Positions 40,354-48,648 of a stretch of DNA of 64,000 nucleotides are shown here, piece after piece. The stretch is taken from assembly GCA_965229445.1 (NCBI GenBank), contig OZ245876.1, positions 2,294,001-2,358,000 on the forward strand, written 5' to 3'. This DNA is from Owenweeksia sp965229445. Lineage in GTDB: Bacteria; Bacteroidota; Bacteroidia; Flavobacteriales; Schleiferiaceae. The notes beneath the pieces are model-generated. The model saw only the letters and a list, made by a program, of their open reading frames with translations, made no database searches and was not told the origin of the DNA. The position numbers and the translations under genes were made by a program. Within the stretch, counting starts at the first letter, position 1, and each line of letters opens with the position of its first letter.

Positions 40354-41084
40354 TTGTCCCAATGCATTTTACGTCCCAGAAGGACCTCCAGTTTCTTGTT
40401 AAAGGTTTGATAAAACTCCTCTAGCTCTTTACGGAATCCAAGATCTATAGCCGGATATTGATTTTCTCTAAACACTTTAAAATCCGAATGTTGATGATCA
40501 TCAACACCTAGAAATCTCGTTACCTGAAGATACGTCTTTTGAGGAGTATCAAACATATCTTCGCTCCTTATAATGCAGAATTGATCACGTGAAAAGTGTT
40601 CAAACCACTTTAGGAATGAATAATAATAAATACTCTTCTCAATCTGATAGTAATCTCGATCCAAACATGAAGAGAAGTAGGTTTTCAGGTCGGGGTAGAG
40701 TTCTTCCCAGCCCGGTACCCATTTTCTGTTGTGTTCGAAATTTGAAATTAGGCGGTCGACCGGGTTTCTCAACAAAACTATTAGCTTGATGTTGGGCAGC
40801 TTCTCTTTGATCCTCCTTGCAACGAGACTGCGGTACATATACATGGGAGTCGCCTCTCCAGTGATCTCACCAGGACCCGTTTCTGGAAAGCGGGAATAAT
40901 ACCAATCCCAACCACGATCGTAGAATTTATCGAAAAACCTTAGCTCCTTGGTCCGATATACTTCGTCATAGGCCTCCCCATTCCCTAAAGACTCCAATAT
41001 TAATGGATGCTTTCGAAGATAGTTGAACATTGAGGTGGTTCCACACTTAGTCTCACCGATTAAAATAAAATCAGGTTTACCCAT
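40350..41084 (-). CDS. Sulfotransferase, second of three
   Basis: 244 residues. The PAPS loop is FILIGETKCGTTSMFNYLRK and the 3'-phosphate motif is LIVLLRNPVDRLISNFEHNR; ITGEATPMYMY is also characteristic. It resembles heparan-type and bacterial exopolysaccharide sulfotransferases. It starts 8 bp inside the end of the aminotransferase gene (ATGGGTAA shared) and overlaps the nucleotidyltransferase start by 4 bp, so it is translationally coupled inside the operon. Sequence differs clearly from the other two sulfotransferases here, suggesting different acceptor positions. Confidence 0.9.
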   Translation of the reverse strand: MGKPDFILIGETKCGTTSMFNYLRKHPLILESLGNGEAYDEVYRTKELRFFDKFYDRGWDWYYSRFPETGPGEITGEATPMYMYRSLVARRIKEKLPNIKLIVLLRNPVDRLISNFEHNRKWVPGWEELYPDLKTYFSSCLDRDYYQIEKSIYYYSFLKWFEHFSRDQFCIIRSEDMFDTPQKTYLQVTRFLGVDDHQHSDFKVFRENQYPAIDLGFRKELEEFYQTFNKKLEVLLGRKMHWDK

Positions 41085-42246
41085 AATTCACTCTTACGCT
41101 GCTGGGAATGTTGACCAGTCTTTCGGCCACATATCTACTGTTTTCAATGCTGTGTACTTGGCAATCGTAAAAGGCCGGCAAGTCCGGCATCAGGATCCAA
41201 GCCGGTCGGGTCATAACTCCTGCCTCATTGGTTTCCTTAAGAAACGTATTTCTGGCTTTGAGATCACTAAACAACGTTACGTTCAACCAGTGATTTGGGC
41301 TATTCTGAGGGCTCGAACTAAAAAATTCTACATTATTGAATTCCTCAAATAAGTCTCGGTAAGCATCTGCAGTGGCTAGTTTATCCTTTAAATATTCCTC
41401 CAGATGTTCCATTTGCGCCATCAAAAGAGCCGCATTTAAATTGGGCATGCGGTAATTATATCCGACCTCATCGTGATAGAAATCCCAAGGATGTGGAGTT
41501 TTCGCGACTGTACTAAGGTGCTTTGCGTATTTTGCCATGTCTTCGTCATCAGTAACGATCATGCCACCCCCTCCACAGGTAATGATCTTATTCCCATTGA
41601 AGCTAAATACACCTAATTTTCCGAAAGATCCGACATGCTTTCCCCTGTAAAGGCTGCCCATGGCTTCTGCAGAATCTTCTATCAAGCTGATGTTGTGAAG
41701 CTCGCATAAATTCTGAATCTTATACAATTCCACAGGATTTCCAAAACTATGCATAGGTACACATGCTGAAATTCTGTTTCCGGTAGCAGAATTAAAACAG
41801 AAACCATCTCTCTGATGTGTATGATCCAAAAGGAACGACTCAAGTGCCTCTGCAGAAAGACCCAAACTTTGTCTTGATATATCTACAAACACAGGCTTGG
41901 CATTTAGATAACTGATTGCATTGCAGGTGGCGGTAAAACTGAGAGGTTGAGTTATAACTTCATGTCCCGCTGACACTCCTGCCACTCGCAAGGCCAGATG
42001 TAAGGCTGCGGTTCCGTTCACCGTAGCTACTGCGAATCGTGTACCGGCAATTTCAGTCATTCTTTGTTCGGCCTCATTCACAAAATTACCTACAGAAGAC
42101 ACAAAGGTTGAATCGATACATGCCTCTAGGTATTTCTTTTCATTTCCTTCAAAAACCGGAGCATGTAAGGGTATAAATCCATCGGAATTATACCAATTTC
42201 TCACAAAAGAGACGAACGACTTAGATATTCCTATATTTCTGCTCAT
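41077..42246 (-). CDS. LegC-like DegT/DnrJ/EryC1/StrS aminotransferase
   Basis: 389 residues from the ATG at 42246. PLP-dependent sugar aminotransferase: the Schiff-base Lys is Lys220 in FSFNGNKIITCGGGGM, and Asp191 in IEDSAEAMGS binds the pyridine nitrogen. FIPLHAPVFEGNEKKYLEAC and TFVSSVGNFV at the N-terminus match the LegC branch. It would convert a keto NDP-sugar to an amino sugar. The frame is open to 42351, but that would bury the start in the epimerase gene; ATG 42246 gives a 26-bp overlap. It is coupled to the following sulfotransferase by an 8-bp overlap. Confidence 0.9.
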   Translation of the reverse strand: MSRNIGISKSFVSFVRNWYNSDGFIPLHAPVFEGNEKKYLEACIDSTFVSSVGNFVNEAEQRMTEIAGTRFAVATVNGTAALHLALRVAGVSAGHEVITQPLSFTATCNAISYLNAKPVFVDISRQSLGLSAEALESFLLDHTHQRDGFCFNSATGNRISACVPMHSFGNPVELYKIQNLCELHNISLIEDSAEAMGSLYRGKHVGSFGKLGVFSFNGNKIITCGGGGMIVTDDEDMAKYAKHLSTVAKTPHPWDFYHDEVGYNYRMPNLNAALLMAQMEHLEEYLKDKLATADAYRDLFEEFNNVEFFSSSPQNSPNHWLNVTLFSDLKARNTFLKETNEAGVMTRPAWILMPDLPAFYDCQVHSIENSRYVAERLVNIPSSVRVNYG

Positions 42247-43198
42247 CTGGGTTTGGAACGAATCCCTCAATAATAGCTTTATACATATTGCGAATACCCT
42301 GCGGCACATCGACCGTGATCTCAAATCCCAAATCCCTAGCGATCTTGGCAAAATTCACGCGATAATCCCTCGGGTCCTCGTCCTTCTTGATATACTTGAC
42401 CTTTCCTTCCGGAATAACTTCTAGTATTTCTTCAACGATCTTTTGTTTTTGATAATTCTCAGAAGTATCACCTACATTAAAGACGTCGAAGGCTACCGTT
42501 TCCTCATCTGCATCGATAACAATGATCACGGATCTGGCCAAGTCCCGCACATGGCAGTAGGGTCTCCAAAATTGTTCTCCGAAGATCACCAACTCACGAC
42601 CGAGAGCCAGCTCCTTGGTAAACTCATTGACTGTAAGGTCAAACCGCACACGTGAAGATAACCCATAGACGGTAGAGAAGCGAAGGCATGTCGGTTTGGC
42701 ACTGTTATCGTGGCTTTGACCCAATAAAAACTGTTCAAATGCCACTTTAGTTTCTGCATACAAAGATACTGGCGCAAGCTTGGAGTCCTCGTTGACAAAT
42801 TGCTCCGGATCATCCATCTTTCCATAATTGCTACAAGTGCTGGCAAAAACAAAGCGTTGCACGCCCGCCTCATTGGCCAGCTTGTAAAGCAATTGGCTGC
42901 CTGCCTTATTCACCTCATAGGTTAATTCAGGGCTTCTGGCGCAAGCTGGATCACCGACTATGGCAGCTAGGTGAGCTACGGCATAAATTCCTTCAACTGC
43001 CGTTTTTATATCTTCCTGGTTTCGGATATCCCCATTGACGAACTCAAAACCGGGATGCTCAAGCAAATCAATAATTGACTCTCCGCCGTACATGAGATTG
43101 TCTAAGACACGCACCTCACGACCCTGCTCCAAAAGGATCCTAACCAATACGGAACCAATGTATCCGGCTCCTCCGGTCACTAGTATTTTCTTACTCAT
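42221..43198 (-). CDS. NAD-dependent epimerase/dehydratase (sugar nucleotide)
   Basis: 325 residues of the extended SDR family: TGGAGYIGSVLVRILLEQG (dinucleotide loop), FASTCSNYGK, and the catalytic YAETK motif in VSLYAETKVAFEQFL. The C-terminal FNVGDTSENYQKQKIVEEI fits NDP-sugar epimerases and 4,6-dehydratases. It probably supplies the keto or epimerised sugar for the neighbouring aminotransferase; exact substrate unknown. It starts 8 bp inside the deacetylase-like gene and overlaps the aminotransferase start by 26 bp. Confidence 0.9.
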   Translation of the reverse strand: MSKKILVTGGAGYIGSVLVRILLEQGREVRVLDNLMYGGESIIDLLEHPGFEFVNGDIRNQEDIKTAVEGIYAVAHLAAIVGDPACARSPELTYEVNKAGSQLLYKLANEAGVQRFVFASTCSNYGKMDDPEQFVNEDSKLAPVSLYAETKVAFEQFLLGQSHDNSAKPTCLRFSTVYGLSSRVRFDLTVNEFTKELALGRELVIFGEQFWRPYCHVRDLARSVIIVIDADEETVAFDVFNVGDTSENYQKQKIVEEILEVIPEGKVKYIKKDEDPRDYRVNFAKIARDLGFEITVDVPQGIRNMYKAIIEGFVPNPDEQKYRNI

Positions 43199-44255
43199 TC
43201 AATAGATTTTGAAATGTGATAAACTCTATCTCCTTCTTTTTGGTTGCCCACAATAGGAATTCACGAAATTCCAAGGAGTTGGCAAAGCTTTTGGGATGAC
43301 TTATTGCTACCACCGGAACCCTTTCGCGTTCATCCCTTGAGTAGCGCTTAATTGCCTGCTCCGCAAAATAAATCATTTCTTCAGAACAAGCCGCATCACT
43401 GAAAGTAAACATTGACAAAGAATTTCGCAACAGGTCGAGTAGCGCCTCTAATTTGAATTTATTCTTCGCTGATTCTGCATATCCTTCACAATCTAGCGGC
43501 TTAAACTTAAGCTTACGTCGATACCGCTTTAACAGAAACTCCAATCTCTTGTGTAGGGGTACCTCCGTAGAGAAGATCGGCAATTCCCGTATTCCATCCT
43601 CGCTCTCGACTGCAAAAGAATCGTTTATTATCCAATCAGATTTCGGAGGAAGCCCCCGAAAGTCGAAAAGGCTATAGCCGTCATTCCGTACCAAGCCAGG
43701 AACAGTAGTTGAGTCGAATTGAAACCCTGTCTCTATCATTGCCCTTAGAACCGCTTGTTCTGGCTGCATACTCCAGGCACCAGCCCTAAATGCATTGCAT
43801 ACATAGTTTGGTAATACTGGTTTTAGCATGCTCTCTAAGGTCTCCTTTCCACGTTCAAAAAGTCTTTTCAATCCTAAATCCGGGTCAGTCTGATCCACAA
43901 AATTCAAGCTAGAGATTCTCCATAAGTTATGATCTAATTCCCAAGAACTCGCATGGTACTTGTACCGCAGCCATTGAGGGTGCATATGAAGTTGTACATC
44001 ATTTCCAAGTAAACTGAGTTCAATCAACTGATTTTTAATTTGAGATGCCTCATTGACTTGGAGTTGCCCCGAATCAAAAGCCTCTTTGAACGCCCAGTAC
44101 TCACATACATCAAAAAAAACAGTGATTGGTGCCCTAAATTCTCCGGCCACAGTTGCCATTTCTCGCATAGGTTCCATCAAACAATTGGTAACACTTCCTG
44201 TTCCGTTACCAAATAGCTCATAATCTGTACTCAGAATAATTCCTATTCGTGCCAT
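43191..44255 (-). CDS. Polysaccharide deacetylase-like protein
   Basis: 354 residues resembling the NodB-homology (CE4-type) fold: IGIILSTDYELFGNG carries an Asp-containing first motif, DVQLHMHPQWLRY an HxH-P motif, AFRAGAWSMQP the Arg motif and PVVAISHPKSF the C-terminal His motif. In glycan loci such proteins remove N-acetyl groups from sugars, which would expose amines for sulfation. Only partial motifs are present, so catalysis is likely but not certain. It overlaps the upstream sulfotransferase stop by 1 bp (TAATG) and the downstream epimerase by 8 bp. Confidence 0.8.
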   Translation of the reverse strand: MARIGIILSTDYELFGNGTGSVTNCLMEPMREMATVAGEFRAPITVFFDVCEYWAFKEAFDSGQLQVNEASQIKNQLIELSLLGNDVQLHMHPQWLRYKYHASSWELDHNLWRISSLNFVDQTDPDLGLKRLFERGKETLESMLKPVLPNYVCNAFRAGAWSMQPEQAVLRAMIETGFQFDSTTVPGLVRNDGYSLFDFRGLPPKSDWIINDSFAVESEDGIRELPIFSTEVPLHKRLEFLLKRYRRKLKFKPLDCEGYAESAKNKFKLEALLDLLRNSLSMFTFSDAACSEEMIYFAEQAIKRYSRDERERVPVVAISHPKSFANSLEFREFLLWATKKKEIEFITFQNLLNE

Positions 44256-45151
44256 TAAGTCAATTTTTCCTGATTCGTTTTAAATCTGAATAAGATCCTT
44301 ATTAACTTATGTTTGAGTTTGTCCACAAAACTTGGCATGTGACCGCTAGGTTCATAACCATGCTCTCTCATGAAATTGTATAATCCGTATTCGACCATTG
44401 CTACCTCTCTGGAATCTAGGTCACTTTTCCACTTTCTCAGATTGTCTCTAATTATAGCTTTATTTAGATTTTGCTTCCAATCGCGCTCATCTGAAGTAAC
44501 CAACCTTTTACTTTCTTGTTGATACCTTAGCATACTAGACTCGTAAGGTATTCCAAGATGTTGACATAACGTTTTAAGCGTATTTCTTGGATCAATTATC
44601 AAATCCTCATATCGAACTTCAAAATATTTGCCAGCAAAAAGCTTAGAGCCTTTCCGAAGAACTTCTCTGATGTAATAGCTATATTCGGCAGAGTGAAAAG
44701 CAATACCTCTATTCTTGCCCCATTCTGTCTTTACCCTAGAATTAACCACATCCCTAGGGTCTCGAATTACATGTATCAATGTCGCTTCAGGAAAAATATG
44801 CCAAAGATGTTCGATATATCTGACATATTCCGTGTCCTTATCTCCCCAAATACTGCACTCGGCCCTAATAATTTCCAAGAAGGCTGATTTTAAATCATAT
44901 AACCCGCTATATCTTTTATCAATGATTTTAGATCTGATAGAGGAATCCAGACGCTTAAGAAACTTGTCCTCCAGAAGTTCGTCCTTAAGAGGCAGCTTTT
45001 TGTGTACGAGAAATGGAAGAATAAATCTTTTAAAAAAATGAGTTTCTACTTGAAAATGAATATTGGAATGCGCACTCAGCATCGACTGAATTAAGGAAGT
45101 TCCAGAACGACCAATTCCAGTTAGGAATATAATTTTCTTTGGAAGATCCAC
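44255..45151 (-). CDS. Sulfotransferase, third of three; first gene of the seven-gene operon
   Basis: 298 residues. The PAPS loop is IIFLTGIGRSGTSLIQSMLS and the 3'-phosphate motif is LIHVIRDPRDVVNSRVKTEW, with YEDLIIDPRNTLKTLCQHLG further on: a Sulfotransfer_3-type protein. Translation starts at GTG (45151); an ATG two bases upstream is out of frame. It is AT-rich compared with the following genes. It leads the leftward operon 45151 to 38609, with 88 bp of apparently empty AT-rich sequence before DUF4834; no convincing promoter was identified there. Confidence 0.88.
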   Translation of the reverse strand: MDLPKKIIFLTGIGRSGTSLIQSMLSAHSNIHFQVETHFFKRFILPFLVHKKLPLKDELLEDKFLKRLDSSIRSKIIDKRYSGLYDLKSAFLEIIRAECSIWGDKDTEYVRYIEHLWHIFPEATLIHVIRDPRDVVNSRVKTEWGKNRGIAFHSAEYSYYIREVLRKGSKLFAGKYFEVRYEDLIIDPRNTLKTLCQHLGIPYESSMLRYQQESKRLVTSDERDWKQNLNKAIIRDNLRKWKSDLDSREVAMVEYGLYNFMREHGYEPSGHMPSFVDKLKHKLIRILFRFKTNQEKLT

Positions 45152-45239
45152 ATTTTCTTGGTTAGGTTTAGAAATAAGTAAAGATTAAATGGAATTAATT
45201 AATAGAGAAATAAGCTAAAATGTCAATCTTGATTTTACT

Positions 45240-45455
45240 TCACTCCACCTCCTCATAGTCAACATACTCTCCCGCCCTATCTGCCTGCGGTTTGCCAGGT
45301 TTGGGCTTGAAATCAATGCTAACTTCTCCTTCTCTTTTTCTATCAAAACTTCGAATGTCACCCTTATTGTTGCTATCAGACCTGCCAAAGATGTTCTTTA
45401 CCAGATTATAGACCAAATAAAAAACGAGTAAAAAAAATATAAATCGTAAAATCAC
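45240..45455 (-). CDS. DUF4834-type small membrane protein
   Basis: 71 residues starting at GTG (45455), one base inside the carB stop (TAGTG). An N-terminal membrane helix (ILRFIFFLLVFYLVYNLVKN) is followed by a charged tail ending DYEEVE, as in the Bacteroidota DUF4834 family. Role unknown. It is translationally coupled to carB, which suggests constant coexpression rather than shared function. Confidence 0.82.
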   Translation of the reverse strand: MILRFIFFLLVFYLVYNLVKNIFGRSDSNNKGDIRSFDRKREGEVSIDFKPKPGKPQADRAGEYVDYEEVE

Positions 45456-48304
45456 TACTTACTAAGATATAAGTTTCGCTCTGAATAAATCTTCTTAAAT
45501 ACTGGATCCCTTAAAGAATCAATGAAATATATTGCCTCACCGGTAGATTTCATCTCCGGACCAAGGTTTTTATTCACATTCGGAAACTTGTTAAAAGAAA
45601 ATACCGGTTGCTTTATTGCCCAACCCTTCTTCTGTGGGTTGAAATTAAAATCCCTCAACTTCTTCTTTCCTAACATCACCTTGGTAGCATAGTTCACATA
45701 GGGTTCATTATAGGCTTTCGCAATAAATGGTACTGTCCGTGACGCCCTAGGATTGGCTTCAATAATATAAACCTTATCGTCCTTAATTGCAAATTGAATG
45801 TTTATTAAGCCTACCGTATTTAAGGCTAAAGCAATTTTTCTCGTATGATCTTCAATTTGTTGCATGATTAGGTCACCCAGATTAAATGGTGGTAAGGTGG
45901 CGTTACTGTCACCCGAATGTATTCCACAAGGCTCTACATGCTCCATTATTCCCATAATGTAAACATCCTCGCCATCACATATGGCATCAGCTTCAGCCTC
46001 TATGGCGCCCTCTAAATAATGATCCAACAATACTCTATTACCCGGAATGCTCTTAAATAATTCTACGACATGATGCTCAAGCTCATCCTGGTTGATTACA
46101 ATTTTCATGCCCTGACCACCCAAAACATAGGAAGGCCTAACTAATATTGGAAATCCTAATTCTTTTGCAAGATCAAAGGCCTCATCTGCATTGGTAATGA
46201 CACCAAATCGAGGATAAGGAATGTCATTCTCCTTCAATAACTCAGAGAATCGCCCTCTATCTTCTGCTAAGTCCAGTGATGAAGAACTGGTGCCTATAAT
46301 TGGAATCCCATATCGATCTAACTTTTCCGCAAGTTTCAAAGCCGTCTGCCCTCCTAATTGCACAATTACTCCTTCCGGCCTTTCGTGCTGGACAATGTCA
46401 TAAATGTGCTCCCAAAATACCGGTTCAAAATAAAGCTTATCGGCCGTGTCAAAATCTGTCGAGACGGTTTCTGGATTACAATTGATCATGATCGTTTCAT
46501 AACCGCTTTCCTTCGCTGCCAAAACCCCATGAACACAGCAATAATCAAACTCAATTCCCTGGCCAATTCTATTAGGCCCGGAGCCCAAAACAATTATCTT
46601 GGGCTTTTCAGATCTTATGCTTTCATTTTCCACGTAAACCGTGCCATCTTCCGTAGAAGATTCCATTTCAAAGGTGGAATAGTAATACGGAGTTTCCGCC
46701 TGAAATTCTGCAGCACAAGTATCAACAAGTTTCCAGACTCGTTTAATTCCTGCATCAGTGCGTGCTTTGTGAACTTCACTTTCTAATCTACCAAGCATAT
46801 GAGCTATCTGACGGTCTGAAAATCCTTTCATTTTAGACTCCAGTAGCAAATCTCGAGGTACCTCCTCCAATATGTGTCCGGATAACTCTTCCTGAATTTT
46901 CCAAAGTTCTTCAATCTGTCTCAGGAACCACATGTCAATCTGAGTAATCTCGTGAATCCTCCTTAATGGAATACCCAATTGAATGGCATCATAAATAACA
47001 AAAACCCTGTTCCAGCTGGCCTCTTTCAACATCCTTAACACCTCATCCTGATCGGTATAACCCTTTCCATCTGCACCTAGTCCGTTTCTACTCACCTCTA
47101 ATGATTGGGCTGCTTTATGAAGTGCTTCTTGAAACGAGCGACCAATACCCATCACCTCACCTACTGATTTCATCTGTAGTCCCAAGCGACGATCCGAGCC
47201 TTCGAACTTGTCAAAATTCCAACGGGGAATCTTCACAATCACATAATCCAAAGTTGGCTCAAAATAGGCCGTGGTTGTCTTGGTTATCTGATTCATCAGC
47301 TCATCGAGGTGGTAACCGATAGCCAACTTTGCGGCTATTTTTGCTATCGGATAACCCGTGGCTTTTGATGCTAATGCTGAAGATCGCGATACCCGTGGAT
47401 TTATCTCTATAGCGACGATATCCTCCTTCTCATCCGGACTAACTGCAAATTGCACGTTACAGCCTCCCGCAAAATTTCCGATTGAGCGCATCATATGAAT
47501 AGCCATATCGCGCATTCTCTGATAAGTAGTATCAGAAAGTGTCATAGCTGGGGCTACCGTTATGGAATCTCCCGTGTGAATTCCCATCGGATCCATGTTT
47601 TCTATGGAGCAAATGATAATAACATTATCGTTTGCGTCTCTCAAAAGCTCCAATTCGAATTCCTTCCAGCCCAAAAGAGCCTTATCTATCATTACTTCAT
47701 GAATGGGAGATGCCTCCAATCCTCTACTAAGGGCAGATTCAAACTCCTCCTTCTCAAAAACAAATGTGGCGCCAGATCCTCCTAGGGTATATGAGGGTCG
47801 GATACATAAGGGAAAACCAAACTTTTGAGCAATCTCCTTTCCTTTTAAATAGGAGGTAGCTGTTTCGGCAGGCGCCACTCCTACGCCAATTTTACCCATG
47901 AGTTTCTTAAACTCCTCGCGATCCTCTGTAATATTAATGGCCTCAATGTCCACCCCTATAATACGGACACCATGTTCTTCCCATATACCAGATTTATCTG
48001 CTTCAATACATAGATTCAAAGCTGTTTGACCTCCCATTGTAGGTAGTACTGCGTCAATTTTTTGCTCATTTAAAATCTTTTCTAAAGAGGCTTCTTCCAG
48101 AGGGAGAAGATAGATATGATCCGCCACCACATTATCAGTCATAATGGTAGCTGGGTTCGAGTTAATAAGCGTAACCTCGATACCTTCCTCTCTTAGTGAT
48201 CTTGCCGCTTGTGAACCGGAGTAGTCGAATTCACAGGCCTGTCCTATCACAATGGGACCACTTCCTATTATCAGTACTGACTTTATTGATTTATCTCTGG
48301 GCAT
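45455..48304 (-). CDS. carB: Carbamoyl-phosphate synthase large subunit, short form lacking the allosteric domain
   Basis: 949 residues from the ATG at 48304 (MPRDKSIKSVLIIGSGPIVI is the family N-terminus; an upstream 24-codon extension in frame is not conserved and overlaps a terminator). It has two ATP-grasp halves: the first with GQACEFDYSGSQAARSL and SYTLGGSGATFVF, the second with VLGSGPNRIGQGIEFDYCCV and RPSYVLGGQGMKIVI. It ends at LYLSK soon after the second ATP-grasp domain, where E. coli CarB (1,073 residues) continues with the MGS-like allosteric domain. It makes carbamoyl phosphate for arginine and pyrimidines with a CarA not in the window. It lies downstream of rpmH and its terminator. 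Confidence 0.96.
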   Translation of the reverse strand: MPRDKSIKSVLIIGSGPIVIGQACEFDYSGSQAARSLREEGIEVTLINSNPATIMTDNVVADHIYLLPLEEASLEKILNEQKIDAVLPTMGGQTALNLCIEADKSGIWEEHGVRIIGVDIEAINITEDREEFKKLMGKIGVGVAPAETATSYLKGKEIAQKFGFPLCIRPSYTLGGSGATFVFEKEEFESALSRGLEASPIHEVMIDKALLGWKEFELELLRDANDNVIIICSIENMDPMGIHTGDSITVAPAMTLSDTTYQRMRDMAIHMMRSIGNFAGGCNVQFAVSPDEKEDIVAIEINPRVSRSSALASKATGYPIAKIAAKLAIGYHLDELMNQITKTTTAYFEPTLDYVIVKIPRWNFDKFEGSDRRLGLQMKSVGEVMGIGRSFQEALHKAAQSLEVSRNGLGADGKGYTDQDEVLRMLKEASWNRVFVIYDAIQLGIPLRRIHEITQIDMWFLRQIEELWKIQEELSGHILEEVPRDLLLESKMKGFSDRQIAHMLGRLESEVHKARTDAGIKRVWKLVDTCAAEFQAETPYYYSTFEMESSTEDGTVYVENESIRSEKPKIIVLGSGPNRIGQGIEFDYCCVHGVLAAKESGYETIMINCNPETVSTDFDTADKLYFEPVFWEHIYDIVQHERPEGVIVQLGGQTALKLAEKLDRYGIPIIGTSSSSLDLAEDRGRFSELLKENDIPYPRFGVITNADEAFDLAKELGFPILVRPSYVLGGQGMKIVINQDELEHHVVELFKSIPGNRVLLDHYLEGAIEAEADAICDGEDVYIMGIMEHVEPCGIHSGDSNATLPPFNLGDLIMQQIEDHTRKIALALNTVGLINIQFAIKDDKVYIIEANPRASRTVPFIAKAYNEPYVNYATKVMLGKKKLRDFNFNPQKKGWAIKQPVFSFNKFPNVNKNLGPEMKSTGEAIYFIDSLRDPVFKKIYSERNLYLSK

Positions 48305-48342
48305 TCTTTGATTCTTAGTTCCTTCAACAATGATTTTAGTGC

Positions 48343-48373
48343 AAAAAAAAGGTGTTACCAATGGTAACACCTT
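48343..48373 (-). terminator. Rho-independent terminator after rpmH
   Basis: An 11-bp stem (AAGGTGTTACC / GGTAACACCTT, arms 48349-48359 and 48363-48373) with a 3-nt loop. On the minus strand it is followed by a run of eight T (48350-48343). It ends rpmH transcripts 38 bp before the carB start, so carB needs read-through or a promoter in that gap. Confidence 0.88.
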
Positions 48374-48400
48374 CAAATATTATTCAGTCAAATCTTCATT

Positions 48401-48559
48401 CTATCCTTTATGGCTAGCGCCGTCAGATACGGTTAATCGCTTGCGACCTTTGGATCTACGAGCCATTACGATCTTACGACCATTAACGGTTGACATTCTT
48501 TCACGGAATCCGTGCTTATTTCTTCTTTTCCTATTCGAGGGTTGATAAGTGCGCTTCAT
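48401..48559 (-). CDS. rpmH: 50S ribosomal protein bL34
   Basis: 52 residues: MKRTYQPSNRKRRNKHGFRE, then RMSTVNGRKIVMARRSKGRK and RLTVSDGASHKG. This is the complete conserved bL34 sequence, with the family's basic core that contacts 23S rRNA. A strong terminator follows and a divergent promoter precedes it. In many bacteria rpmH adjoins rnpA and dnaA; here it stands alone beside carB and an SDR gene, so it does not mark an origin. Confidence 0.98.
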   Translation of the reverse strand: MKRTYQPSNRKRRNKHGFRERMSTVNGRKIVMARRSKGRKRLTVSDGASHKG

Positions 48560-48587
48560 TCTCTTAGATTTCGCTGTCCCTAACTGA

Positions 48588-48628
48588 TTTCGGGGTGCAA
48601 ATATAAGAGTATATTTGATTCCATCAAG
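48588..48628. promoter_or_regulatory. Back-to-back divergent promoters for rpmH and the SDR gene
   Basis: CAAATATA-AGAG-TATATTTG (48598-48617) holds two perfect TAnnTTTG -7 elements facing away from each other, 4 bp apart. Rightward: TTTC (48588-48591), 18-bp spacer, TATATTTG (48610-48617). Leftward: CTTG (minus strand of 48625-48628), 19-bp spacer, TATATTTG (minus strand of 48598-48605). Each -33 box has one mismatch from TTTG. The two polymerase sites overlap fully, so they should exclude each other. Confidence 0.6.
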
Positions 48629-48648
48629 AGCTTAAATAACTAATTTAT

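Noticed and set aside
40354..40362. TTG start for the CBS-nucleotidyltransferase
   Set aside because: The ATG at 40353 gives the typical ATGA stop-start overlap.
48401..48559. rpmH as a marker of the replication origin
   Set aside because: No dnaA, rnpA or DnaA-box cluster nearby; isolated rpmH does not indicate oriC.
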